From contig CM056744.1 of the NCBI GenBank assembly GCA_029851415.1, positions 119,754,838 through 119,818,837 on the forward strand: a stretch of DNA of 64,000 nt, given 5' to 3'. Numbering within the stretch: the first letter of the stretch is position 1; the number at the start of each line of letters is the position of its first letter. Below are positions 36,116 to 48,700 of this stretch, piece after piece. Both the position numbers and the translations under genes were made by a program. Below the pieces are notes generated by a model. That model was not told the DNA's origin and made no database searches. It saw only the letters and a program-made list of their open reading frames with translations. The stretch comes from Eretmocerus hayati. Lineage: Eukaryota > Arthropoda > Insecta > Hymenoptera > Aphelinidae.

Positions 36116-39100
36116 AAAATATAATACGTGGCTGTGTCAATTGTGGGTGGGGGCGCGAGAGATTCGGTAGGTGGGTAGGTTAATGGTCAGACGGGTGGGT
36201 GAATTAGTTCATGAGTGGGTGGCTGGACAAACTGGTTGGTACTTATAACTATTAGCTGACCAGATCAACAAAACCTCATGATGATAGACGTCTTAAAAAA
36301 CCTCTTTTTCACACCATCGATTGATCATACCCATCATCTAACAAATTTTACCTCTGACCTACACCAGGCTGTCAGGAGCCTCTGACTGATCAAGAACATT
36401 CTCAGGCCAAATCAGCGGTAGTAAGAGAGGCAGTAACCCTATTCGGAATGAATTCCGACCGAAGTTCCTGACTTTGTGGATTTAGCTGACCAGGGATTGC
36501 ACGATAGGGTGCGTTTGAAATATTTTTTCGTTTGTATCTCATTATGCCTTTCCTGTATTCATTTTCATGTGAATCATATCACTATTAGATGGAGGGAAAT
36601 TTTATGAGCCATCAATAACAAGAAGATGAGAATCATCGAGACATTTCAAAATGACTCCACAACTATCCTTTTATCAGCTTTGGCACTGCCATCATTGTCA
36701 GCCAATCATCGAACTCATCGAGGGCCCTTGTAATGGAGGTTATCCAATTATCTTGCATGTTGGTCCTATTTAGAGTTTCGATCTGTGACGCACGTTGGAA
36801 GTCTTGATAAAATTTTTAGGGCAACTTATTCAATAATCTGACAAAATCTAAGTTTCATCAACGATGAAATATGATCATGGATATCCTGAACGATGATAAC
36901 TCGATCCATTTGATTGGCGATCAGAGGGAGCTGCCATCACTCAAGGTGATCGGGAAAGGGACTAAATTTTGGTGATCTATCAGTTACTCAACCGTCGTCT
37001 TCCATAATCGACTCATCATTCATCATATACACAAGCTCGTCTCGAATCTGAAGACAAAATAGCACGTGCAGATTGAATGGTTCTGAGAAGATATCGGTGC
37101 AATCTTTTTGTTTACTCAATCTCCGTGAACGAAGATGAGATTTTCAGTCGTGCGTATCTTGATCAACGCCATGTATTCCGTGCAATTTGGGTGTTTAAAG
37201 ACTGGAAATTTCCAAATCACCTTACGCACGATACAACAAACCGTTTCAATCAGTCTGGAAACAAAAATCAAATACATCAAGATGAGACTTTGATTCTTTC
37301 TGTGAGAAAAGATCTCATGTTTTGTTGATCCAACATCAAGCCAATCCATGAACAATCGCAGATTAATAAATCCAAATGAAAGAGTCACATGATTCCTGGA
37401 AAAATCTTGAATCAATAATCAAGGAGTGATATTTCTTTTGCAACAATTCTAACACGCAATTTGTCCACGCAACATATCGGGCATCAAGACGCAAAAAATC
37501 GTATGCCTTATCCTCATTGCTCGAGATATAATGATCATCGTCTCCCCAGCCGAACCAGCTTCTTTTCTCCCTATCTTCCCAACAAACAAACCAACCACTC
37601 CAATAGACGACAAAAAGGAATAATCTTCAGAACTTGCTCTTCTATAAGATGGGGTATATAAAGCCTCTATTTGTGCAACGGAACATTCTTTAACGCATTG
37701 AAACCAAGTTGCAGCTGTCTTCGCCTCGGGCTAATTACGATTTACGGTGTGTGTCTTTCTTTGCGTATTATAATATCGGTACACCTATATGGTCCTCCTT
37801 CGAATCGATTGTACCTTCTTTTTATGCATAATCAGTTTAAGAGACAATGTCACGAGTATCTAATTTTTACCCCACGCACATTTATAAGAACACAGGAACG
37901 GTTCATGTGATATTCTGGTGTGTATTATCGCTTTTGGCTATGGATAATTTTCGATTAAAAAAAATTTTTCAAGGATATAGAAGTCGTTGTGCAAGTTGTT
38001 CCGAGATATATAACTCGTTGTTTTGAGTGGATTAATTGGAATAGTTGCCGAGATCAGTGAGATGAGACCAGTGAATATAACGGGTAAAATTGAAAAATGA
38101 TATCGGTAGAGTAATTAGCGCCAATGACCCGCATGACTTGATTATAACGGTTTCGTGGTTGTGGAAATACTGTCGCGTATTTATTGAAAACTAGTTGATT
38201 GAATCTACGCCTGTGAAATGAAGGATCATCTCGTTGTAGTCTGTTTCGAGGATCAGGATCTATTCCACTCACCTCATAGGTTAGGGTAAGGAAATGAGAC
38301 CTAGAGGCGGAAGTACTAAATTCTGAACTTTTCGTTTCCCAGAATGATTCAAAATTCACAGACAAATTTGTACAATCGAGCTACAGATTATGAATTCGAT
38401 ATGCCAATAGTACAAACGGAATTTGGAATGCATAACAGCATCAGAGCCGATACTCCGAGTATATCCGCGTGTAATACGTTATCCTGAGAAAGACTAAGTG
38501 CAAAATTCACGCGCGCATATTAATCGAGGTGTGCAGTCATCCAAGCGCCGTATAGATCACGAGTCAGATTCAATTTATGTACCAACCATGCGTTGCACTC
38601 CCTACAGGCGTTACATGATTAATTAGCAATTATCCAATAACTCGCCACTATATTCCAAATCGAATTGAAATGCTGGCTGGCACCCCTTCTTATCTGGACA
38701 CTGTATTCTTTTTCTTCTCAACAATATCGATGAACTTTCTCGGCGCCCTATTCAGAAAACCGATTACGTAATAGCTAAGGCATTGATAGGGAAATTTGTG
38801 CATTGAGATTTTGAAAAATGTCTTTGGGTCAACCGGTGAGAGTGGATTTTCACTATAGGAGTACGCCACTATTCGGTTGTGGTGATATAGTATAAAGAGG
38901 AGCCGTTATAGTACCGCTACTTCTGATATGATTGTACAAGTGATGAGGTTTCATTCATAGGTTTAGCAGTGAAGTGTCACGTAGTAAAAATGTCTGTCGT
39001 GGGCGCATGCATGCAGAGTTTACAAAGCCAAAGTCATGCGTCGTTGACTTGTATGTAAGAACGTGGACTCAATCCTGTAGTTGACCTATTTTTGATTCAA

Positions 39101-40009
39101 CTTCTTATTTGGATCAAGAAGCATGTATATCATGGAGTTATGAATTTATGAAGTTTCTTGTAGCCGACGAGCTACATTGAACATCGAGTTTCCAGTTCAA
39201 TGAAAAAGTGACGGTGGAGCTACCATTTGAAACCGCAGACACGATTATAGTCCTGATGTGTGGAAAGGAAATTCGAAATCGATCTTCTGTGCTGGAAGAT
39301 TTTACAAATCATGAGAGGGTTTTCAGAATTTATATTGAAATTTTCAGAATTTCTTTCATGAACTTTTGGAACGAGTGTTGAAGGGATATTTTCAGGGAAT
39401 CTAGTGTACAATTAGACTCCTGAAGATCGATAGATAAGTATCTACAGTGAACTGTTTATCGAGAGGAACAAACTCGAAGATATTTTGTAAAAATTTGACG
39501 AGATTTTTTTACAGACATGTTTATTGCAGATAAAAGTATTCTGGATACAAGTTGTTCAGCTCCAGAGTGAGTGGAAGACACGTTTAAAAACTAGATTTGT
39601 TGCCCTTAGAATTTGTCCCCCATTGAATCTGGTGGGAAAACCTCTAAAAAGTTATTTGTTCGCATCTTGTAATTTTTTCCATGTGGCAGAGTAATTTTGA
39701 CAACTTCCCGAGACATGTCTCGGAAAATGAAGATGAAAATCTTCTTTAGTTCATCATATGGGCTCATTAGTCAATTATACACTCTGACTTCGAACAAATT
39801 ATACATCCTACGAGATCCATTTATCAAACTTCCTCATGTACTTTTCATGAATTTCGGAATAAGTCTCATTAAAAATTCAATTTGTTCATGATGGTTGTTT
39901 TGAACCAAGATTTGATCCATCAAACATCAGCGATCTATTTACGGTTCTCCAAAGAACTGCTCAGAATCGACACGAGTTTCTATGCTATTGCGGCTGTGAA
40001 TTTCTTCGA
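36116..40009. other. Intronic DNA without a recognisable gene
   Basis: Chance-length frames only. No further repeat families were noted apart from the degenerate GGTGGGT tract at 36140-36240. Confidence 0.45.
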
Positions 40010-40069
40010 ATTTCCTAATTACAATTTCCTTGAATAATGCTTTGAATCTTCTCAAAAGTTTTTCATGCG

Positions 40070-40946
40070 TTCCTGGCTGTTTTCCTAAATCATTTCCCTG
40101 ATGGCAATTTTCCTAATCCTTTTGCCCTCAGGCAATTCTTCTAAAACGATATTCCTAAAATCTGATTTCCTACAACTATTTTTGCGAGAGTAAATTATTT
40201 CAGAATGTTCAAAACTCAGAGTCCGATATGGATATGAAAGCTTGTGTCCCGGACTTGGTGCCATCCTTGGTTTTATGCTCACCACTCCAAAAATAACGAG
40301 CTTCGTGTAACCTTCCATAATAATAGTTTCAATCAGTTTCTCTCAGAGTACAGTCAATCAGTCTCTCGTGAATTGTGCGGTTTTGACGAGTCACTATATT
40401 CCAAAATGAAAGAGTACCCAGAAACAATTTAACGGAAATGTGAAAATTTGCAAGCAGATCAGGAAACATCGGCTGAGCTTTTCTGCATTCGAGACAGTTG
40501 CTTTTCAGATCTGATTGTGAGAGTATAAATGACTTGAAAATGTCTACAACATTCTAAAAGGTGATTCTAGGAAAAGTCGAATGCTCGTGATGTCCGCTAT
40601 AAGTTAATGTGAGTGTCTCACTCTGACACCCAAAATATTGGCACTGATCTAAGCTAAGGCAAAACCATACTGATAGGACAAGAGGAAAGTGGCTAAGTCA
40701 TAATCAAACATGGCTAGATCTTTCGTGCTACATCATGCCAAATGTGAGAATTAAGATCGAGTTTTGGAATATTCATGTGTTATTGCTCATAATATTGTCA
40801 TTGAGGAGCATCAACTTGAGTTTTTCTAGTGAAAAACATATTCTTAGGAATTTTGGTCTCAGGGAAATTGAATGAAGGAATTAGGAAAGATTGTCTCAGA
40901 TATTTGCCGTTTCAGGAAAAGTGGATTAGGAAAATCGGCCAGGAAT
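40070..40946. mobile_element. TIR element with TTCCTAA arrays at both ends
   Basis: The left end has TTCCTGGCTGTTTTCCTAA at 40070-40088. The right end reads TTCCTGGCCGATTTTCCTAA on the opposite strand, ending at 40946. Behind each end is an array of related words: TTTCCT, TTCCTAAAA and TTTCCCTGA on the left to about 40172, and AGGAAA, TTAGGAA and CAGGGAAA on the right from about 40844. Some TTTCCTAATT words also occur just outside the left end (40010-40030). It is about 0.88 kb, non-coding, and probably a MITE-like DNA transposon. Confidence 0.68.
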
Positions 40947-41696
40947 CCTCTCCATGTGCTTCTCTCAAATTTAACTCCAATCACTAATCACCCAGGATCA
41001 TCAAGTTGATCACAAGAATGGTCATATCTTGTTGAGAATCGAAGAAAAAATTCATCAGATAAACTTATCCAAGATGAAAAATTTTCTTCAGGAAATGTAC
41101 TTCACTAGAATCAGATTAGTTGCAATTTATGAATGACTCTTCAGACTGCACGTACAAATATCTACACTTCGACTACCGATGTACGGAATTCGTTTTAGAA
41201 AATCTCAGCAAACAACCAGCTCAGATCTTATCTCCGATCAATTAGAATGCAATTCACGTGTGACACTCTATATCCAAGGCACACCAAGCCATCTCCAATC
41301 TTGTTTATCTTTTCCTTGTCAACGTATTCCGCCCATCGATCTATCCCATCCTACGTGTAGTTTTCTCGAATCCCAACATCTCCTATGGATAGGTACAGAA
41401 TTACAAATTCTTCCCTTCAAAAAACCAAATAAACCAAATAAAATCAATCCAAGTCCTAACAGCTAATTGGAAGAAACTGCTCTACCATACGAATACGTCA
41501 CACTCTTACACACACACCAACACAACTTCAACCCGTTGGAATATAAATCAACGCATCAAAACACGAGCGCACACATTTTATGCATGCAGCATCCCCTATA
41601 TCTACTGAATAGCAAGTATATAAGAGATACGATCATCGGTGTGTCCGATACGTTGTAGCAGACGATCCCTCTATACATATGATCAAAGTACGTGTA

Positions 41697-41726
41697 CAGC
41701 AGCAGCAGCAGCAGCAGCAGCAGCAC
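41697..41726. repeat. (CAG)n microsatellite
   Basis: Ten uninterrupted CAG units. The reverse-strand poly-Ala/poly-Leu frames (41556-41979) come from it and lack other support. Confidence 0.93.
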
Positions 41727-42652
41727 AGGCAGACGTCCTTGGACTTGAAAGTTGAGCGCGCGGGACATTTGAATAAAGCCGACACTCGCTGATTGCTCTA
41801 TAAAGCATATCGGTGTGAAAAGAAGAATGAAGGTGCGAGATACTAGTACCTATTGCAAATGTATGCTTTACGAGCGATAAGTCCAAAAGAGTGGTTTTAC
41901 AGTTTGATAAAAAAATTTCAATCGGATGCGCATGGCTGATGAGTTTAAAGCCTCGGGAATCTGGATCGATGATCGTCACATGATGAAAAAAAATTTAAGC
42001 CAGACGGCTTATCTGAGTATTATAGTGTCATTCGTCACCGACTGATCCTAAAGGGATGCGACCGAGAAGATGGTGAAGTAATCATCCGTGTAATTAGCCC
42101 TGATAATGCGATAAAATTTCTCATGAGCGACTGGAAGTCTGGTTGTAAGGTAGATCCACGAATATCACTTTCCATTGCCTAAATTCTTTCAATTTTCCTG
42201 CTGAAATCCTGTAAAAAATAAAGTCTATTCAGATATGCAATACTTCTTTCAGAACCCTAGCAAATGCATAGGAATTAAAAATTAGTCAAAAAAAAGCAAT
42301 TATGTCGCACGGACGTTTTCGTCAATTCACCCTGTGAAGTGAGAATTCTACTCGCGTGGGAATCTTGTAACCATTTCGATTAGCGAATATGAAATCACCT
42401 GGGGGCGTACGGGAATTATGGAGGATGGTAAGAATGGAAGAAAGCGAGAGGAAGAAAGTGTTTGCAAAAAGAAAGGAAGATAGATGAATGGGTATATGGA
42501 CAGTCTGAATGGTATAATTCGTATCTTGGAATGGTGATAAATTATAAGGATTATCTCATCATCGAGCTTCGTGAATATGGTACATATTAGAGCTAGCTCT
42601 TGATATCTATAAATATACGTTTAATGCGAGAAGACGATGGTGGCCTTGAATT

Positions 42653-42670
42653 GTATATATATATATATAT
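42653..42670. repeat. (TA)n microsatellite
   Basis: Nine TA units in a locally GC-richer patch. Confidence 0.9.
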
Positions 42671-42844
42671 GTTGAACGGGGCAGCATGAAGTGGGCAGTC
42701 AGTCTTGGAAAGAGCTATGAATTATCCATAATCGGCCATGAATGCACTGGAAATTGATTACGGGCTCGGCTCATTAAGCTCGGATTAGCCTCTTCATCGT
42801 CAACGTTTTCTTTTGATTTTCTCGTCTGGCGCGCTTGGCTCAGG

Positions 42845-42862
42845 TATGCATGCATGCATGCC
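42845..42862. repeat. (ATGC)n palindromic microsatellite
   Basis: ATGCATGCATGCATGC; each unit is self-complementary with its neighbour. Confidence 0.85.
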
Positions 42863-43750
42863 TTTCCAACCGAGTGATTTTGCAGCTTCCATATACCTTG
42901 CATGAATTTGATTCTTAGCGTATCAGAACTAAAAGACTTGCAACTTCGAGATGAATCATGTTTGAGATCATTCAACGAGATATGAGTACTATACTTTTAC
43001 TCTGATCATGTCTCTTTAGATTTTGCTCGGTCATAGAACGAGGAAAGTTGGCGGATGTCAAATGACGAGATGCAGTGTGCAAGTTGGACAGTGGGTTTGA
43101 CGGTTGGCACGAGTAAAACTGATTCTACTTGAGGAAAATATTCCCATTTGATGAGACAGGACTCAACCAAAGATTACAATTTTCAAATTGAAGCATTGTA
43201 CGGGAACATCATAGACTGTCTTTCGGCCATTTTTTTGTGTCTATCCTCAACTTGATTCTCATCTTACCTTGTGCATATCGATCCCCTCTCTTATTGATGG
43301 ACCTCTCACATTTGACAAAGTTTTTTCAGTTACTTCCTGTTCCAACCTACGCCATTGTGAGTTATTCTGTGTTATCCTGTTTACTTCCTTTACCGACTCG
43401 TTCCGAAGTGAAGTTCATAGCAAGGTCCCATGCATATTCCTTTTTCCTGAGGTAATTGTCCCAAGAAATTTATATGAACATCAACAAAATGAACAGCCAC
43501 GAGACGAAGATGAAACCACTTTACGATAATTTGACCAGGTGTTATTATCATCCCTTGACGTTCTACTCGTCGGCATGAGTTATGACATAAATCCAAGTTG
43601 CATGTGGCGTGTGTTCCATCTTTAAATAATCAACAGGTGCAGTTAGCGAAGCGAAAGAAGTGCCCGCAAGATGATCACACCCAATCTCGGATTAGACTCC
43701 TCAGATTTTCAGATCGAATGAGTATCAGCCTGCGAATATTGAGTTTGGAT

Positions 43751-44260
43751 TCCCGGGCTCCTGCCTATCGACTTTATCCCGGCTGCTCCAATGGTCATAG
43801 GGCAGGGGTATACCTTGCTCGCGCGTTGATTTGGAAGAAAGCCACCCTCGAGTAGGGAGCTACTTGTGAACAACATAGGTTCCCAACCAACTACCGAATT
43901 TTAGGATCAGCCACCAGTACATGGCCGAACCCATCCCTCGATGGGGGTCTGATCAGGCTCGTCTAGGTTTTGCACGAGCCTAGGGAGCCCTTCGAGTACC
44001 AGGAAAGTCGGAGAAGACTCACCCAGTGCTCATGATCGCCAGATGGGTTTGTACGGACTCCATTCTTTGGCGGGAGTTCACTGGGGCCGGGCAATGGCAG
44101 ACCCCAGAGTTGAGCCACCAAGGTGACCCAGCCCTCCTTGCGGTCCGTGGTTGAGGGAGTCGATGCACGCCGAGGAACAGTCTTGGGGTCAGGCTCCTCA
44201 CAACCGAAAACTGAGGCCGGAGTTTCGACACACCCCGGAGCGTGAGACTTCCTTGCGGTA
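43751..44260 (-). mobile_element. GC-rich dispersed repeat, copy 1 (probably retrotransposon-derived)
   Basis: This stretch matches 56049-56485 closely. Shared words include CTCCTGCCTATCG, GCTCCAATGGTCATAGGG, CGCGTTGATTTGGAAGAA, TAGGGAGCTACT, AGGTTCCCAACCA, CACCAAGGTGACCCAG and CCTTGCGGT. It is GC-richer than the intron. Frames on the minus strand are broken (91 codons at 44019-44294). Two copies in one window mean a dispersed family. The moderate GC content and partial frames suggest a truncated non-LTR retrotransposon, but I see no reverse-transcriptase motif, so the class is inference. Confidence 0.65.
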
Positions 44261-44569
44261 TATTGAGCATTAGCCTAGCATAATAATCTCTCAATTTCCA
44301 TTGTTATGAATGGTTGGTGGGCTCACTGGACTATACTCTATTTTGAATAAATCGTCAACGTTTCACCGATCTTCATATCGGACTCCTCAAAACGTCTTTT
44401 TCTTAGTATGACATTGTGCCACATGCACATAATCACTCGTCAGGGATGACATATGGATACAAGACTGCATGGCTAAATGGTACGCGACAAGGGTCCAAGT
44501 CATAGCAGACTATACAAACAGTGGTCTCTTGCCGTGATCAATCAGTTCATGTGTGGAGTGTTTCCAATC

Positions 44570-45451
44570 GAGGGGATGGGTGGAAAAAGGGCGTAACTGG
44601 AAAACGGTCATTTTGAGAAAATCAATAAAAACCTAATAGAAACCGCTGGAGACATAATTGGACGAGTTGAGCTGACTTCTTTCGAAGAAGATAGCATTCT
44701 GGAAATAGCCCAACCCGAGCCGGGGAATGAAATTTGATTCTGAGCTTTTTTCCGCAATTTCAAAAAATGCAATTACGCCCTTTTTCCGAATACAGGGTCA
44801 AATTTCGGCCTTTTGTCCTCACAAAAAGTGAAATTAAATCTCGCGATCAAGTCCAATCGTTTCCAAATTTTTTTAGAGTGTTCCTGGGCATGTTTTGAAA
44901 GATATCTGATTGCTAGGGGGCGGTTCGATTCATGCTTCACGGTTCTATGGACACGGAAAGCTTCCATCAGCCGTGTGAAAATGACGAGACATTTTTTTCA
45001 CTAGGGAAGGGTAAAAACACTTAATAATTTGAAGGTAAAACAACGTGTTTCCATCGTTATATTAGGTGGAAAAGCGTTTCCAGGCTCTGGAGAGTTTTTA
45101 TAAAATTTTTCCTCGGTAATTAGGCCTTTTTCCAGATCCGCCCTCACTTACGCCCTGTTACAGAGTAATTACGCCCTTTTGAATCTTTTCAGTGAGGTAC
45201 TTAAGCCCTTTTTCAAAATCCTGTTGGGCTGAGCAAAAAATGAAGCCCTGCTTTTGAAATAATAACACAGCAGTTACGCCCTTTTAATATCTTATCATAG
45301 CAGTTACGCCCTTTTATCTGCCAAACGGTTTTTGGGGTTTTACGGAAAACGGATTTCGGGGGTTGGTAGATCTTGGTGTAGGGGCTCAAAAAAAGCAATG
45401 TCCGGAAAAAGGGCATAATGGCGGTTACGTCCTTCTTCCACCCACCCCCTC
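44570..45451. mobile_element. TIR element with TTACGCCCTTTT arrays
   Basis: The left end GAGGGGATGGGTGGAAAAAG (44570 on) matches the reverse complement of the right end (GAGGGGGTGGGTGGAAGAAG, ending at 45451). The match is about 25 of 28 bp including the following GGnCGTAAC. Inside, TTACGCCCTTTT or close variants recur at about 44771, 45150, 45170, 45273 and 45304, and in reverse orientation at the ends. It is 882 bp and non-coding. The design of short repeated words behind each end is like the elements at 9462-10433 and 40070-40946. Confidence 0.74.
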
Positions 45452-48249
45452 AATTTGAATCTTAATAATCTCTGTCGACCAAATTCGCTAGAGCATCCTC
45501 AAAGACATGAGCTTTCAGACAGACAATGTGGCCCTGTTGGGGCAGCAGGATCGAACGGCAGGTGCAAAAACATGGGTCCGCAGAGATCTGCTGCACCAAA
45601 CCAGTTTGGCTAAAAAACAGCCAACGGAGCTACCGAACTCAAACTGAGATGCCTTCTCTGCATTACCTGTATATGTATTATATAGCCGGAAATGCCAAAC
45701 ACTCGTTTTGTGCTCGTGGGCCGACCACTCTGGGACCGTTCTAATTCTTTTTCTTACACACTACTCACCTACATATGATACAACAATATACTGCAACTAA
45801 AAAAAAAAAGAAAAAGGAAGCAGTAGTGGGCATGATACGCTTGGATAATATAATAATACTTGAGGAGAGACTGGGTGGCGGCGCGGGTTATATTATGAGG
45901 TAGAGGCTCTTTTGCTCTCGACGTGGGCTGCTGTGGTGCCGCAAAGATTTATTTTACGAGTCGCAGAGCAGACTGCCACTGCTGTTCTTGGTGATGCACA
46001 AGACTATACTGGATTATTATACGTATATATAGCGGGCGTTTCGAGCGGCCCACGAGCAATTATTACGGTTCAGAATATAGCTGTGAAGTAGCGGTCAGTT
46101 GGACTGCATATAAAGTTTGCAGATTGTGTTGAGATAGCTGCGTCTTGGTGTGAGGGGTGGATCAAGATTCGAGATTGGGTATGATTTGGAGCTTTGTATT
46201 ATTTGATTGGCTGTTTTTGAATTTTCTCCATGAGTTTTGGAATATTGGATACACTTTTGATTCTGGTCGAGGCGGTACAATGTTGTTGATCTTTTGCTCA
46301 ATCGATTCCTCACTGCATTTATATTCATATGTAGGTGAAGAGTTTGATCCAAGAGGTGGTGTACCTCAGCGCGCATGGGCTTATTCGATTGGATCATTTT
46401 GTGTGAATTGGAATCAACTACGGAGTCCTTCTTTTTCCATGCAAATCACTAGAAATCGCTTCAAATCACCAAAGATCACTCGAATTGCATTAAACTCTAT
46501 TGCTTTCCCGAGGAGTATCAGTGGGTAGATTGATTCGACTCGATGATTATCAACAGGAAAAATATCCTGTGGGGAAATTAAAGCCAGGCTACATTGGTAG
46601 TTGGTGAAACCCAGGTAATCGGACAGCTGTAATATAGCTGTGAGTGAGAAGTACTAGAAACCCTGATAACTCTCCCATAAAGACAAAAATAGCCATGGGA
46701 TTTTGGAAGTTAGACTGAAACCATCTCTTGAGTTATTTCTCCGTTTTTTTTTCTTATCACAGCATCATAAGACGAAGAAACGGATTCTGATATCAAGTAT
46801 TGGTTACCAACGAACTACAACGCTTGCTTCAAAACTACTAGACCCGTTTTCCGTGTTTTAGGAAAGGCACGGAATGTGATTCTAAAATCAATTAGGAACA
46901 TGAACATTTTATCATTTAAATTGGACAATATGATTCTCCGATTGTAGTTCTCATCCTGGAAAATAACGAGACATCTCATCCGTGGGCATTGATCAATTAC
47001 GTCGGCAGTGATGCGCCAGTAATTTTACACGCTATCATTAGGATTGAGTAATTCATTGACCAGAGTAAAAACGAAGAATCCCATGAGTGATGCTGTACCT
47101 TTTCCCAATGAAAAACAAGTCCCCAAGGGATGTTAGATCTAATTTTATCCCCTTACAACACCTGTATTCTTTCAACCACAGACCCTCAGAAGCTATATCT
47201 ACTCTGAAGAACTGATTTCAAGCCTTCAAAAGCGGCACATCAAGCTTTGATAAAAAAAGGGACATCGATCGCGCTTGGATCAACTACAGAATGTTACACA
47301 TCTTGACACAAAAAGCAATGGCTCGCGCGTCCAAGTATCATACAATATAAGACGGGCCTCACACACTGCGATAAATGAAACAACTTTGACTAAGCTTCAT
47401 GAGACTTACAACAACTGGTTTTTCGTTGGAGAACACGCGAAGAGAGACTCTCTTTTATTACTGAATCCCTCGTGCGTATGCGCATGAAATACGCTGCATC
47501 TACAAGAACTCAATGGTATAGGACAACGTTGAATTGTTCCAATGGCTGATAGTTTTATTGGCAAAGTATATACGGTGGAACTTGGAGAGTTGGTTTTGCC
47601 AATAAATAAGAATATAAACCTCGTCTTTTCTCTGTGACTGATTTCGAGTATACATACTCCGATGTATGGCTTGGCGAGTAGTGAAGAAATTTTTTCTTGT
47701 GAGGATTGTGTACGAGAGGAAAATGTACATACGTGTTCCAGATTTTAAATCATATCTCGAGATCGATGTGTGTGTGTGTGCTCTATCTTGTGCACGATTA
47801 GATAGTGGCTTCAATTTTGCAATTTTAGTTCGGGGTCCGTGGAAGAATTATGCACTTTTGTTGGAATGTGTGTGTGTTGGATTTTTAAAAGTTCGTCGCA
47901 TTCACGGTATGTCATTTTTGTCTCTGGAGTTCCTTGTAATTTTCTATGAAGCGAAAGATACCTCCATAAAATATGACCATTCCGCAGGTAATAAGGAGTG
48001 CCGTGATTTTTCTTTGTTTCTCATTGAAGCGTGATCAAGTTTGGGGTTACTTAGCGATCCTCAGATTCATTTGATTTTAGATCACCGAAGTTATCAAAGA
48101 AGTACTAATGATGATTATTCACGTCTCTTTCGATGGATCCAATGGTTCGGATCAGGCGAGAATTTATACGAGTTTTAGTGAGTTTCATGGTTGTGAACCG
48201 CGAAGATAAATTATATCAGGAACTGTCATAGTTTTCATTCGAAGTCATC
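45452..48249. other. Intronic DNA, includes a CpG-rich patch
   Basis: A CpG-rich patch lies at about 45870-46090. A purine run AAAAAAAAAAAGAAAAAGGAA lies near 45799. Frames of 122-123 codons (46157-46528 and 47666-48034, plus) are at the upper edge of chance and show no domain. Confidence 0.4.
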
Positions 48250-48440
48250 ATCTATCTCAAACTGTGGGAGTGAAATTTTGAGTCAAAGCTTGGAGTGATT
48301 CTCATAATGACCGAGAATGACTCATATTGGAGTGACAATTTGACTCATAGGGAGTGAAATCCCATCAGGAATATTACATTCGCTCCAAGCTCGAGTCAAT
48401 TTTCACTCCAAAAAGAGTGAACTCACATTGAGTGAAAGAG
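48250..48440. repeat. Dispersed repeat, copy 2 (GAGTGAAATTTTGA/CACTCC motif)
   Basis: Contains GGGAGTGAAATTTTGAGTCA, GGAGTGACAATTTGACTC, GGAGTGAAATCCC and ATTTTCACTCCAAAAAGAGT. These are alternating direct and inverted versions of GGAGTGAAAWTT. It is related to 23480-23585. The inner inverted arms suggest a decayed MITE. Confidence 0.6.
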
Positions 48441-48634
48441 ATTTTCATAGGTTAGGGTATAATCCCAGAATGATTCGCGGGACTAATTATGAAGACAAAG
48501 GAAAACTTTTCCATTGTTGAATGAAGTTGCTCTATTCCGAGGCTTCCCTCCAAAACACTTCTCAGGTATATTTAAAAACTCTTACCGACCCTTCACAACC
48601 GTTCATAGGCTTTCTTGACTGTATTATGACAAAG

Positions 48635-48700
48635 TCACGTTTGGTCTAATGGTTAAGACACTTGCCTGGCAATCAAGGGGGTCCTAGCGAGTCAAACACA
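48635..48700 (+). tRNA. tRNA-like sequence (degenerate; tRNA pseudogene or SINE head)
   Basis: TGGTCTAATGGTTAAGACA fits the D-arm/box A pattern. CTTGC, CTGGCAA, TCAAG is an anticodon stem and loop (loop would present GGC). GAGTCAAAC is a shortened box B. The acceptor stem does not pair and the T arm is defective, so it cannot be a working tRNA gene as it stands. A promoter-bearing SINE head is possible, but I found no second copy in the window. Confidence 0.4.

Larger units (their letters stand above)
40947..43750. other. Intronic DNA with CpG-rich and microsatellite patches
   Basis: Contains (CAG)n at 41697-41726, (TA)n at 42653-42670 and the palindromic (ATGC)n at 42845-42862, in locally CpG-richer sequence. 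No gene was recognised. Confidence 0.45.

Noticed and set aside
41556..41979. Minus-strand frames with poly-Leu and poly-Ala
   Set aside because: They are produced by the (CAG)n microsatellite.
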